Source: Glutinoglossum americanum (lineage: Eukaryota; Ascomycota; Geoglossomycetes; Geoglossales; Geoglossaceae). Taken from it: 64,000 bases of DNA. The stretch covers positions 1 through 64,000 of the forward strand of contig JAGHQL010000159.1 of the NCBI GenBank assembly GCA_020080175.1, written 5' to 3'. Of the stretch, positions 12,101-25,190 are shown piece after piece; positions within the stretch are counted from its first letter, which is position 1; each line of letters opens with the position of its first letter. The notes beneath the pieces are model-generated. The model made no database searches. It saw only the letters and a program-made list of their open reading frames with translations, and was not told where the DNA came from. Made by a program: the position numbers and the translations under genes.

Positions 12101-13775
12101 GAGTAGCCGTTGGCGTGGTAGCCATAGAGCCGCCATCCAAATACGGCGAGATATAGCCCTCCGCCCTGCCGTTACCCTGCGTAACCCGTGGAAGAGGAGC
12201 CGCTGTCGCGATAACCATAGAGCTGCCACCCGGATACGGCGAGATATAGCCATTCGCCCCGCTGATAGAGGGAGCTTTGATCACACCATCTACAGTGCGT
12301 TTCGATGAGATTGCACTCCCTATTGCAGTGCCAGTAAGTGATCCATCTTGGCCACCTGGAGGGCGTTTCGGATCGGTTATGCCAGCAAAGCCATCCAGAG
12401 CCCATATAACCTCTGCAATTTCATCCGGCCCAAGTTTAACACCAACTACCGAGCCTTGCCTCTGGCCACCTCGCTCAACAATGCCGTCTACCGCAGCTAC
12501 TTGCCGCTCCCTCTCTCCAACAACTTCGTCAAAGGAGGCCTTCACAAAGGCCTTAATCTCGTTCTCACGAGCTTTGGCTGAAGTCGCGTTGCTGTTTAGG
12601 AGAGTCTCTTCGAAGTATGGCTTCGCAAACATCTTCCTGATAGTCTAGTCGGACCCGAAATGTTAATACTGCCTAGCATCCGCGATTGAGAGGTCAGGGA
12701 GCGGCGCTCACCTCCTTACCGATTTGCCTTCGTTCCTCAGGCGTTTTTATATACTTGGACACGTCCATTATTCCGGCCAAATGCGGAAAAACCTGCGTGC
12801 GAAGAAACTCTATAGCCATTTTCTTGCTAACGCCCTGCCTAATCCCGTTCTCACCAACTGACAGCTCATTCTTCGTAGAGTTCCTTATTTGTCCGACGAA
12901 CATAGCCTTTTCCTTACTCGGTAAGGAGCTATGGTTGGTCTGCTGGATCAGTTCCAGTTCTCCACTCCTTCCCTTGGTGATATGGTGTTCCTCCAAGGCT
13001 ATCCTCTTGTGGATCTCAAGAGTATTGCCAACGCAATTCTCGTTCCTCCTGCCACCATATTGTCCGTTGGATGACGGCCTAGCTCTATGAAAGAAGCCTT
13101 CGATTGTCGTTTGTGTATGAGCAAGAGCAGGGTTCCTTAGCCGCGGCTCTACTCGTGGCGGGCCCGCAAGAGATGCGACAGCGCCCTTTAAGGGCGGAGA
13201 AAAACGCGGGCCCCCGAAATCCCCTGCCGGCCGTGGTGGGCTCCCAACAGCCAGCGCCGATACGCTGGGTCTCTTTGCCGGTGAGTTTGACGGCGGAACA
13301 GAGGGGCCATGACTGGGAACGGTTGCCAGCAAACTTGCTGCAGCCAGACGTCTTGTACTCTCTTTGGCTGCCTCCAACAACGTATCTTGGATCGCATCCG
13401 AGAAGGCAGGTGGAAGCCCCGATGGATGGTGGTGCTCCGCCACCGACGTTGGAACCAAAATCTTACCGCCGTCGTCGTCGTCGTCGTCTTCATCAGACCC
13501 GGTAAGGTCGATAAAGTTCGGCAACTTCCTATAACAATATAATGCAGCCATTAGCTTGCTGCCTAAGCACCAGCGATGCGAGGATATATAGTATCCGCCT
13601 CGAGTTCCAAGCACGAAACACAAGCAGACGCGCAAATCACGAACAAAGGAACGCGTTCTGCTCTGCCCCAGTCGAAGTACCTCGAGCACGCGAAAAGAAA
13701 AAGATATATATATATATATATATAAAAGGAGGTTGCAAGTGTAGCTCACCCTCCTAAGGACATAACGGCGGCCAT
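9101..13775 (-). CDS. large WD40-repeat protein with N-terminal SIM and PIP-box motifs
   Basis: Predicted 1385 residues from six exons (13775-13750, 13528-12712, 12644-11900, 11820-9975, 9918-9809, 9714-9101), with the frame closing exactly. Exon 3 needs the GACTAG acceptor at 12650-12645, because the nearer CAG breaks the frame. The N-terminal half is mostly disordered and begins near NFIDLTGSDEDDDDDD, a SUMO-interaction-like motif followed by an acidic run. Residues 148-155 (QTTIEGFF) fit the PCNA-binding consensus. A conserved helical part follows (FLRTQVFPHLAGIMDVSKYIKTPEERR). The C-terminal half is a WD40 propeller (YSASFDKTVKIWDF, DGTVYVWDTR, LYTGSSDGMIKSWNI). The propeller region has the look of fungal Rik1-associated factor 1 / DIM-9-like proteins of heterochromatin ubiquitin ligases, but I hold that name loosely. 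Intron 1 is long (221 bases) and contains an (AT)n tract. An alternative start is MAALYCYRK at about 13553. Confidence 0.8.
13704..13724. repeat. (AT)n microsatellite inside intron 1 of the WD40 gene
   Basis: About ten AT units directly between the donor of intron 1 and its acceptor; flanked by purine-rich sequence. Confidence 0.9.
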
Positions 13776-14582
13776 GGCAGGACGTGCCGAGGAACGAGTG
13801 TCAAGGAGGATGGATCATTGAAGCATATATAGTGGTTAGCGTGTCAAAGAGGAGGAAGAAAGGTGGAGTTGAATGTTGAAAGTTGCACAAGGATGGATTG
13901 GTTCGCTTCGGGTCCGATAAAATTCACCAGGGTCGGCTCATTCCGAAGAGCCGCATCTCGTGACAGTCTTCACGCGACAGTCACTCCAGCATCGATAGAG
14001 AAGACATACATGTAATCGACAAGATGTATATGTGTTAGACGTACCGGTCTCCATCCACACTTGGTTGGAAAGAGCAAGACAAACAGGGACCCATTCCTGC
14101 TAGCTGGAGACATCAAGAAGGTGGTTGATGAAGTCGAACGCACCCCCGGAGCTGCACCTAACAAGATTCGAGAGAACAAGCAGAGGGGGCAGCCGGTATG
14201 GAGAGGGAAGGAGTCCCTCGGAGGGGGCTTGGACTCCCAAGAGAGGGAAGCCCAACAGCAACTACGTGCTGAAGGACGGTTTGACCCTGCGGGACCAAGT
14301 CAATCACCGGGGGATCGGCTTGAGGCTGGGGACGAAGAAGCGGGGGGAAGAGAACCAGGCACTCCGCAACAAGACGGGCAGTCAGAGGAGGAGGGTCAGG
14401 AGCCACTCCCAGTCCGTCCGGGCTCCGCCGAACCCTCTGAAAGCGCCAGCCCTACCTCAGGCGTACCGGAGGCTAAGTCGACTTGTTCCTGCTTTCCCTT
14501 GCTGAGTAGGGGACTTGACGCAACCCGCGGGTTACTATCCGATGAGTAAGGCCTGCAGCTTGTGCGAAGGGCCGTCAATTCC
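13776..14582. other. spacer at the left of the accessory island
   Basis: The first about 200 bases are the promoter of the WD40 gene. From about 14060 the DNA becomes GC-rich, and two overlapping + frames (14061-14549 and 14125-14505) are open, both rich in Arg, Gly, Glu and Pro. I recognise neither. They could be the upstream part of the decayed gene that follows. Confidence 0.4.
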
Positions 14583-14845
14583 AGGCTGAACAGCCTTTGC
14601 ACCCCCACCTCCGGGAGTTAGCAAAATCCTCGGTAGGTCTGAAGAATAACCATGGTCAGCAACCACGCGTGGAACCTCGCCACGTCAAGAACCAGTTATC
14701 CTGACTAGTTTGTGAAGGGTCGTAGGCCGGCACGACACTATAGCCGAGTTAGGTATCTACAGGTTCGGGGCGGAACCCTCTGCGCCTCTCAAGCTGGACG
14801 TCCGACGCATCCTGAAACGGTTTGCAGGGCCCGGTGCCCAAGAAG
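14583..14845 (+). repeat. direct repeat, copy A
   Basis: Diverged but plainly alignable with 15475-15770. Shared blocks include AAGAACCAGTTATCCTGACT, GTAGGCC, ATCTACAG and CTCTCAAGCTGGA in the same order and similar spacing. It corresponds to the N-terminal coding part of the gene relic at 14716-15483. Confidence 0.85.
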
Positions 14846-15483
14846 CATGGGAAAAAGAAGGAACCATCACTCCGGACGTCTTCGGGTTCCTTAACCAACC
14901 GGACCTTCGACAGATGATCGACCACGAGTTTGCCACGTACCAACATCACTCGTCCACCAGCGAAGGTCGACCAAGGCAAGGGTGGTGCAGAAACATGTAC
15001 TACAGCCTGATACAACAGCTAGTACGTCAGGACCCCATCTGGTACGCACGCTGCGCTGCCTTGCAGGGAAGGACCGACCTGGTCGCCCATCCATACATCG
15101 CCAAGGGTGCGAACGTCAAGGAGAAGACGGGGTTTCTACACCTCGACATCAACGTGGACAAGTATTTGAAGTCGGCTAGGGACGGCATCTACCTGTTGTC
15201 AAGCAGCCTTTCCCTAGACGGTGAGGTAGTCGATAGACGCACACTGGTAGTTCCGGGTTTCTACCGTCACATTAAGGAGTGGTGGGATAGGGCCAGTGGT
15301 GAGGGCAGCTGCGGGTTTGCAAACAACTGCCCCACCTCCCACCACAAGGGGGATGAAGAAATCTGGGGCAAACCCCAGCCAGCGCCCTACTCGGCCTTCA
15401 CCATGCGGATCACCAGACCCGACATCACCCACGGGTCGACCAGCGTAGCTCCCAGACGGCGCCGAACTCCAGCTGCAGGTTGA
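14716..15483 (+). pseudogene. decayed gene, 2-oxoglutarate/Fe(II) oxygenase-like (fungal TET/JBP-like family?)
   Basis: An open frame of about 255 codons with no matching start region. It reads ELGIYRF, PLKLDVRRILKRFAGPGA, then MIDHEFATY, YYSLIQQLVRQDPIWYAR, HPYIAKGANV, GFLHLDINVDKYL, LVVPGFYRHIKEWW and finally RITRPDITHGSTSVAPRRRRT. The HLD (H-x-D) followed far downstream by ITHGST and an Arg is the metal- and cosubstrate-binding layout of a double-stranded beta-helix oxygenase. I recall ascomycete multi-copy genes with the same block order, and H-x-D-x-N is typical of TET/JBP relatives, but the assignment is from memory. The gene looks broken: the upstream part is not open in one frame and the C-terminus runs straight into a second partial copy. 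No function should be assumed. Confidence 0.45.
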
Positions 15484-15770
15484 AGAGCCTTTACCACTTC
15501 TACTTCCGAGAACTGGCAGAATCCTCAGCAGGCCCGAGGAGCGGTCTTACAGCCCGTAAGTCTATCCATAGGTTAACCATGGTCGACTCTCATGCCAGGA
15601 ATCTCGTCGGGTTAAGAACCAGTTATCCTGACTGGTTTGTCAAGGATTGTAGGCCTAATACAGCAACCGAGCAGCTAGGGATCTACAGATACCCGGCGTC
15701 ATCTTTTGTACCTCTCAAGCTGGATTGTCGCTGCACCCTAGAAAGGCTTGTAGGGTCCGGCGCCTCCTAA
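15475..15770 (+). repeat. direct repeat, copy B (partial second gene copy)
   Basis: Starts immediately after the end of the oxygenase-like frame. It repeats the N-terminal portion of that gene (copy A at 14583-14845). Its translation in one frame contains LRTSYPDWFVKDC and EQLGIYRYPAS, which resemble ELGIYRF in the first copy. This is a head-to-tail tandem arrangement whose second unit is cut off just before the LTR sequence at 15814. Confidence 0.8.
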
Positions 15771-15813
15771 ACACCCCCGAGGCAAATCTACCCACCATTG
15801 CAACACTACGAAA

Positions 15814-16110
15814 TGTTGGAAACGGCTATTTCCGAGGCAGCCCTGAGCCTGCCTTTAGGGTTCGCTCTGGCCATCGCTTAGCCCTCGAGCAGAGTCTAAC
15901 ACCTCGTATCCATTCACGGATACGAGCTACTAGAATAGGGTCTCTATTCTCGCTTTTCGGCCTGCCATGGTAGCTGGGCTATGGCCGGGCTATGGAGGAT
16001 GGGGCCGTTGGGGCCGAAGCATTCTTCGCTATACAGCTAGCTAGTTCCCCATTGTTTCTGCTCTCTAGCGGTCAATTGAATTACATTCTATATACTAGTT
16101 TTATGTACTT
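15814..16110 (+). mobile_element. diverged LTR fragment (LTR retrotransposon family, superfamily unassigned)
   Basis: Begins TGTTGGAAACGG and shares ordered blocks with the reverse complement of the solo LTR at 60350-60628. These include the start, TTCGCTCTG, TAGCCCT, a CTAGAATAG/TTCTATTCT-type block with CTTTTCGG, CTAGCTAG and an AT-rich end. The 3' limit is approximate. No target duplication is evident, and no internal retrotransposon genes are nearby. It is an old fossil copy, more decayed than the one at 60 kb. Confidence 0.6.
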
Positions 16111-17200
16111 CCTCCGTACCAATTGCTTCCAATACAAAAGACCCTGGGCGGGACACCAAGCCACACACACCTATATAAAAGACCCTTTCCCACAGAAAAC
16201 CCCAGCCCCAAAAAGGCACCCTCCCAACCCCTATATTCTGAAGAACCCCTCTACCCACACGTCTAAGGCCCCAAAGTTGCAGGAAGCGCATCGAGAAAAA
16301 ACGGGGGGGGGGGATGAGAAAACAATTCAACATGCCCTTAGTATACGGAAATATCACCAGAGACAAATGAAAAAAGAAGCGGAATAAAAGGCCGGATTTA
16401 ACGAGCGAGTCTCGATTATAGACATAAGAAGCGACGCCGGTAAATGGAGAATGGTACTTACCACCCAGCAAACCCCCATGAAAAAAAAAAAAATGCTTGG
16501 AAGTTTCCCTACCGGGGAAAAAAAATATATATATTAATAAAAAAAAAATACCGTTTCACACCTCCATGCGCCAGCACAGACCCCGGGTTGTTTTTCTCCT
16601 TTTACCTCCGTGGCCGTTAGGGGAGTTATCGTTCAGGTATATATCTTCCACCCGCTCCCCTCGGCATGATCGCTCGTACTGAGGGCTGGAGTTGGAAAAT
16701 TTAGGGATGTGGGGGAGCAGGTTGGTCACTATAGGCATCGTAACGCCATCGACTGGTACTGTCTTTAAAAAGTAAAGCTTTTTCTAGCAGAGGGAGGGAG
16801 AGTTACCCCCCCCACGCTGTCCCGCCAGCGTCCATGTTGGTAAGGACAGTCAGTCCAAGACTGGGACGGTTGAGCAGACATGCCCGTCTCACCTATCATA
16901 CAATAGCTAAAAATTTTTTTTTTTTCGTCATTAAAAACCAAAAATTTACTGTTCCCCTTTTTGTTTGGAGCGAATGCCCAATCCCGTGGGTCACTTGAGG
17001 GCTCACCTCCAAAAAACCCTACCCAAGCGGAAACGTTTGAGCACCAGATCGAAAAAAAAAAAAGAACTCCAACGCTGAATGAGCGCGATCCCTCACCGCT
17101 GAGCCGGACTGAAAATCCTATTCCAGAGAAATGAATTTATGCTCCCCCGCCCAAAAAAAAGTGCCAAGCTGCCTGGTCTTCTACGTCTTGGGCATTTTTG
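16111..17200. other. homopolymer-rich spacer
   Basis: No gene seen. It carries an unusual density of homopolymer runs: G at about 16302-16312, A at about 16482-16493 and 16519-16550 (with TA alternation), T at about 16914-16925 and A at about 17051-17062. The right end is the 3' flank of the Abp2 gene. The frames at 15992-16387 and 16497-16682 are low-complexity. Confidence 0.5.
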
Positions 17201-20050
17201 TTAAAGTACCGCATCAAGAACCTTTCGTTTCAGTCTGCTGAGTTCATCTTCTTTCTCCTTGACCAGCTTCTGCATTTCCATGAACTTCTTCTTCCAGTCC
17301 GTCTCTCCACCTTCTTCGTCGAAGCTACCACCTAAATCGCCAGCCGCTGATGTCCCGCCATTTTCATTGCTCTCGAACCGGTCGAGCGACTCTATGAAAT
17401 GACCCCCCACTTGCCCACTTAGCTCCGTGGTGTTTGATGTAGGGTGCTGGTGATGGCCACCGGCGGCTGGAACAGTAACATGAAGTGCGAAACGGGCAGA
17501 GAGTGGACCGAACTGCAACTGCCACGATATGTCGTAAACGTAGTTGCTGGTGTTTCCGGTCTTATGGCGACTAGTGATCCCACCGCCTCTCGCTTGTCCG
17601 CTAGGACCAACGGCGTCGGCTTCTACACCCTCGACATTGTCAAGGTGCTGTTCTAGTTCATCGCCCTCCTCACTCGCTATGCTCCTGGACGAGCCGTTGC
17701 CGACTGGGCCCTGGGAACGCTCTACTTTAAAGTTCTTCACGTGACTCGAGCTCCCTAGCCCCATCCACTCAGCAACTCCTAACCACGCCGAGACGTTGAG
17801 TAGGAAAGCGTCTTCGTTCCCACCGCTACCAGCGCCGCCAGCGCTTCCACTAGCGCCACCACCACCACCACCACCACCGACACCGACACCGCCACCGCCA
17901 CCGCCACCGCCACCACTACCGGCGGAGCTTGTTCGTAGCTCTTGCAAGGCCTTCTCGGAAATCCTTTTTGCTTCCTCCGAGCCAAGCGGCTGGCCATCGC
18001 CAAGCCCTGCGCCCATTAGCCTTGCTATTAAAGTCCTCTCTGCATCTTCTGTAAGAGAAGCCCCATGCAGATGTTCACCCTGCTGTGATGAGAAGTCGTC
18101 ATCTCCAGCACCACTGCCACCGCCAGGGTCATCAAAGAAGGTAGGCGAAGGCCTAAGACCCCGGTCCTTACTTGGCAGCGAAGGGGGAAAGGATTGGTTG
18201 TTGCTCTCGCCGTTAACCAAGACAGTTGGTGTAGCTAATTGCACACTCCCTCCTGCTCGCTGTGGGACCTGTAGGTGCAGCCCGCTTGGTTTGCCCTGTA
18301 CCGGTTGCTGGCTTGATCCTCCACTAGGCGGAGCCGGTGGTGGAAATTGGAAGTGCTGTGGCGTCTCAGGATTGCCTTCCCCCCGGGCAGAAATAGGGGT
18401 GGAGACTGGGGTGTTTCCGAGATCGATAACTGGACCTTCTCTCGTTTTCGGATTAGCGGGGAAAGTCGAGAATGGGCCGTCGCGCACAGAGCGATTGCTT
18501 GGGGGTCTGCCCCTGAGTTTTCCAGTTAATGGGTTACCGCTGCTCGGCCACGCAGAAGAAACTGCGGGGCCGTGTCGTCGACGAGATCGGCCTTTATGAC
18601 CTGTTGGGGTCATTGCTGAATGAGGCTCATCGAATATGGAATCCGGGGGATGACTGAGCCTAGGTGTCATTGCTGAATGCGGGTGAGGAGTGGATGGCGT
18701 GCCCTCGCGAGCGTTGAGCCGCCATCGAAAATGTTGGCCTCCGGAGCTAGAGGCGGGATGTGGGGTCGCGAGCTGGGGGCCGGAGCTAGCAGTGATAGCA
18801 CCCGGCGTGATTGCTGAGGCGGCAGCCCAAGGGTCAAGGTTGTCAACGTAGCGCTCCATGTCATCTGGGTGCGCACTTGGTGGAATAGCACTGTTAGGAA
18901 ATAGTGCCGAGTGCGGTCCCCCAAACTCATCATCCATGCCCGCCGTAGCCGGAGAAGTATCTAAATGGGGTCGTTTTGCTGGCGATGATCCTTTTTCGCT
19001 ATCATTATCTTTATCTTCAGTTTTTCGTCTTCCACGCTTTGGCCTTGACTCCGGATGTAGTGCGCGTAATGCAAGATCCTCTTCTAATGGCACGCCATCC
19101 CGACCGAATTCTGGGTGCGGCGCGCTAAGTGGTGGAACTTGGGTGTAATAGGAATGCGGCTTTCCGAGGCAGTATTCAAAAAACGCATCGACATGCATGG
19201 CATGCATCCATCGCTGTGTTACCATTAGCTGATGCCTAAAAAGAGAATGGGGAAGGGAGCCTCATCGTGAAGCTTTGGAAATGAGGCACAGAATTGGCCC
19301 TTTCAATTGAACACTAACCTTCAGTCTAACAGCGTATTGTTGGACCTTTTGCGCACTTTGATTTTTGGCCACCTTCGGAGGTTCAACACCAAGCTGAATA
19401 GCCAAACTAGTCCACGTCCGGATCTCCTTGTTTTCGAATTTGCGAATTAGCTCCAACAAGGTGAAGGTATTAAAACTCTTCCCGTCGCTCTTCGGAGGGG
19501 TTCTGAAACCTCTTCGTAATTCGGCTGTGTCAGTGGAGAGGGAGACCGAGGGATTGCAATAGAGAATGAATGCGACGTATGCATCATCAATGCTCGCATC
19601 CGTTACATCCCTCGACGGTAGGGACCGGTCGTTTGGGGTGTACGCAGGGAGGAGCTGTTTCTGGTGATTCTGCGGCGTATTGGGAAAACGAGTCGTTATC
19701 GCGGACGGCGGGTCAGTGGGAGTATGGGGCGATAATGCTGTACGAGCCATATCCGTATACAGTTGCCGTGGAAATTGTTGAGGGTTCAACGTACCATTAT
19801 TGTGATGAGTCGAGGAAGGAGAGAAGGTATTATGCACATCTAACGTGCTGTTGTTGCCATTTGATCCCGGAAGCCCTTCGCCCTCGAGCGAAGGATCAAT
19901 TGCAGGAACGGAAGGGTGGCGGTACTCAGTGTGAGAAAATGACGGGGACGTCGAAGACTGCGAGTTGGTGTGTTGGTGATTGCGGCTTGCCAGGTGTCTG
20001 ACCAACGATTCATCATCATCCTCTGGCGAAGGATTGTAGTGATCGTCCAT
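17201..20050 (-). CDS. ABP2: ARS-binding protein 2 (Abp2) family
   Basis: Predicted 914 residues from two exons (20050-19319, 19213-17201). The family core crosses the single intron: FRTPPKSDGKSFNTFTLLEL, RTWTSLAIQLGVEPPKVAK, SAQKVQQYAVRLK then RWMHAMHVDAFFEYCLGKPH. In fission yeast Abp2 binds AT-rich ARS elements. The domain occupies about residues 150-285. Downstream there is a basic segment (RPKRGRRK), long Ser/Pro-rich disorder and a glycine tract. A second conserved block follows (VYDISWQLQFGPLSARFALHV), then a C-terminal coiled coil (KKKFMEMQKLVKEKEDELSR). The glycine tract is encoded by GGT/GGC runs that appear on the + strand as CCACC repeats at about 17850-17925. Divergent from the peroxisomal carrier gene. 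Confidence 0.88.
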
Positions 20051-21054
20051 TGCGCCAGTGCGGGATATACTGGGGCTAATCGATTCGTTTGAACAAAAGT
20101 TGCGCTTTTAAGGGTAGATGCAATTGCATAACGGTGGAGAATGTTGAAGGTCAGATGGACATTCATTCGAACGCGAAGGCGCATTCAAGTAAGTATCGTG
20201 GAGGAGGCAGCTGTCACGGTATCAAAGGTGCAGCGGGTGCCAATGCGCTGACCTATTTTGCGCAGCCAATTGCCTCCATGTGTCTGACGAGCTTCCTCTA
20301 GCCGCAAACAAGGCGTGCCCGAAGAAGGCGATACTCGGGGAAAGGGAGCAAAATGGGAAACGGGGAAATTAGTCGACGTTGGGGTTTGGCTGCTAAAAGG
20401 GCAAAAATAGAAGAATTAGGGGGAAAGTGGGGAAGCGGAGTTGGGCGTTGAGCCACCGTGTTGCATGCTTCATGTGCATGGCTGTGTGTGCGACCGTCAC
20501 GAGCGGTAGCAACGCCAATAGGATGAATAGGGCGAGGAGACGGGAAGAAGTTTGTCTAATTTAACAAAGGTCGGTCGCGATGGTTTATTTTCTGCCCGGC
20601 CGACGGGCCAATCCTGACTCCCAACTCACGACGCATCTCACCATCTTCACGAGACGCTGAGAATGTTTGATACCGACTCCGATTCCAGAAGCCTGAGACT
20701 TGGCGCAAGGGGAGACAGACAGCCAGACCACCAGACAGCCAGAACAGCCAGAACAGCCGATGTGCACAACCGAAAAATGGGTAGGGTGGTGGTCGCTAGA
20801 ATTCACGGACCTCGGCACTGGCGGTCGTCTTGGCCGAAGCTTCCCAGCATTCAATCAGAGTCCCTCTCTTAGACCCTCTCGCCCGCAACGAGGATATTTC
20901 GGCTTGTGATGTGCAGAGATAAAGAGAATATAGAGCTCTTTGCCGTCCTCATCTCTTGCTCGTCCCTGTGTCCTTGCTCTATCCCAAAACGCAGACCCCG
21001 CCATTCACTCTTCCGGACTCCCTTGATTGAACCTACAATCGCATCTCAATCGCC
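20051..21054. promoter_or_regulatory. divergent promoter region, ABP2 / ANT1
   Basis: About 1 kb between divergent starts. It contains a degenerate AGACAGCCAGA-type tandem repeat at 20711-20760. One CCTCGG hexamer at 20810-20815 matches the FarA/FarB fatty-acid response core known from Aspergillus. The last about 100 bases before ANT1 are C/T-rich leader. Confidence 0.5.
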
Positions 21055-22263
21055 ATGGCAGCAAATACCGCTCCGCAGAGTGACAATATCGCGCATGCCC
21101 TCGCCGGCGCCGGTTAGTGTCCCCTTTATTGTCCTTTCGTTTCTGGTGCGAGTGAGCTTCACTGACGTCCCGGGCAAGGCGGTGGGCTCCTTTCTATGAC
21201 CCTCACGTAAGATCCCATACTCCCTTTACGCGCAGAAATAAAGGGAAGCCTAACTGAGCCGCTTTGCGATCCAGCTATCCATTGATTACCCTTTCAACTC
21301 GCGCACAAATTGAATCGAAACGTGCACAGTCCTCTGTACTTGATGCTATTCGCCGCATCGTGGAGCGAGAGGGGGTTACTGGGCTCTATGCCGGGTTGGA
21401 ATCCGCACTCTTTGGGATTAGCGTCACCAATTTCGTATACTACTATTGTATGTATATCTCCCTGCGACTTTAACATTCGCTAATCAGCCGCAACAGGGTA
21501 CGAATGGACTCGCGTGGGATTTGAGCGAGCCGCTATCAAAGCTGGTCGTCTCTCGAAAAAATTGACGACTGTTGAGTCTATGATCGCTGGTGCTCTTGCC
21601 GGCAGCGCCACCGTTCTTATAACCAACCCCATCTGGGTTGTCAATACGCGCATGACGGCGCGCAAGGGGGACTCTGATGAGGAGGTCTTGCCCGGCTCAG
21701 CGCCTAGGAAAGCTCCATCCACCCTGGGGACCCTGCTTGCGCTGCTCAAAAACGATGGCCCAGGTGCGCTATTCGCAGGCGTCATCCCAGCTCTTGTGTT
21801 AGTGATCAATCCGATCCTGCAATACACGATTTTTGAGCAACTGAAAAACTACGTCGCTAAGAAACGGCGAGTGACGCCTACGGATGCCTTCTTCCTGGGT
21901 GCTCTGGGAAAACTTATGGCGACCGCAATCACCTACCCTTACATCACGGTTAAAAGTAGGATGCATGTTGCGGGTAAGGAGAAAGTGACCATGTCTGAAG
22001 GCCTAAAGAAGATTGTGCGAGAAGAGGGATGGAAAAGCTTGTACAAGGGTAAGTATCAATCTTGAAAAACTGCCCTTTTTTTTAAACAAAAAAAGGAGGG
22101 CCCCGATGATTTGCTGACTCGAATCTCCGCAACCGTAGGTATAGGACCCAAGATTACACAGAGCGTCATCACCGCAGCGTTCTTGTTTGCCTTTAAAGAT
22201 GCTTTGTATGGTATGACAGTTAGGGCACGACGAAAGCTACCCGTCAAAATTGCGACCAAGTAG
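21055..22263 (+). CDS. ANT1: peroxisomal adenine nucleotide carrier (Ant1/PMP47 type)
   Basis: Predicted 311 residues from five exons (21055-21112, 21179-21206, 21275-21447, 21497-22048, 22139-22263). A three-repeat carrier of the mitochondrial carrier family. The Ant1/PMP47 branch is indicated by HALAGAGGGLLSMTLTYPL in repeat 1, TNPIWVVNTRM (with Trp in the signature) in repeat 2 and TYPYITVKSRM in repeat 3. In yeast Ant1 brings ATP into peroxisomes in exchange for AMP, to feed acyl-CoA synthetase inside the organelle. A peroxisomal acyl-CoA synthetase gene lies 3.7 kb downstream on the same strand. The start is the first ATG and gives MAANTAPQSDNIAHAL, as expected for this short-N-terminus family. 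Confidence 0.9.
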
Positions 22264-23238
22264 AGTCAACTCATTCCCAACGCGAAACCAAAGCGTCTCG
22301 GGTGTGTACAGCACTGGCTCATAAGATTGTCATCGGACTAACAGAAACTAAAACTCGGCAATACTTGTCACTCCGACTTGCAGGAGCATATGGTTGACAA
22401 TATGTCAGTGGTAGAGGCTATGCTCCAAAGAAGCTACCGCTTCCTGTGAGATTTTTTTTTCCTCCTCTCGGGGAGCTCTGTTGCCATTACATTCATTTGT
22501 TTATAATAGACGGTGTATCAATGGGTACGAATATAGTTAATGGCTCCGAGAAATGCCAAAAAGTAGGTTGAACTTTTCTCCGAGAAGTCCGAACACGATG
22601 CAAACATATGCATAGTTTTTCAGGAGGGCTATGTTCCTCGGGATGGAATCTCAAATCACACGAGCCGGTGATCCTATGACGGTAAGGATATTTGTTTTCC
22701 TTTATATGTAATGATACGAGCAGGCCATATATAGTTTCGGATGGAGGGAAGAATCGAAAGGACGACGCCTGGTACGGATCTGGTTGGTGGGTCGGTAACT
22801 GCCGAGCCGCCTCTTCGGCGTGGGGGGGATTCGCAAGGTTAAAGCCCTGTACGGATACGAAACGAAGGCGGTAAGCCGAGACGTAGTACGAACCCAGTAC
22901 GGGATAAAGTACCCAGACAAAAAGAAAAAAAAATGACCACCAGATCGCTAGTTTGGAAGGTTTTTGTTCTCGTAGCTAACGGGCCTCACTATATCACGTC
23001 ATTTTTAGCCACACTGGTGTATTCTTACCTTGTGGGATCGCGCGGGCGGGGGTTAACCATGGGCCCCTTACGATATTTTAACCTCTTCGTACCCCGACCC
23101 TTACTGAAGCTCAACCCAATTCACCCCCGACCTTTTTTTGTCGAAGCTCAATTTATTCCTCGATACCAACAACAGCCAGCGCGTTCACTACTCGGTAGCA
23201 ATAGCCAGCAAACCCTATAGCTCGCAACTCCCACGACC
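22264..23238. other. spacer between ANT1 and MET17
   Basis: 975 bases with the ANT1 3' flank and MET17 promoter; AT-rich with T runs near 22450. A CCTCGG hexamer occurs at 22636-22641. Frames at 22692-23220 are short and have no family resemblance. Confidence 0.5.

Positions 23239-25190
<1,952 letters not shown>

Noticed and set aside
14061-14549. 162-codon + frame as an independent gene
   Set aside because: Two alternative frames are open here with equally biased composition and neither has a recognised domain; more likely part of the decayed gene copy or chance in GC-rich DNA.
17796-18599. 267-codon + frame opposite the Abp2 gene
   Set aside because: It is the antisense shadow of Gly/Ser/Pro-rich coding DNA, giving a proline/serine low-complexity protein; the minus strand has the conserved Abp2 domain in frame.
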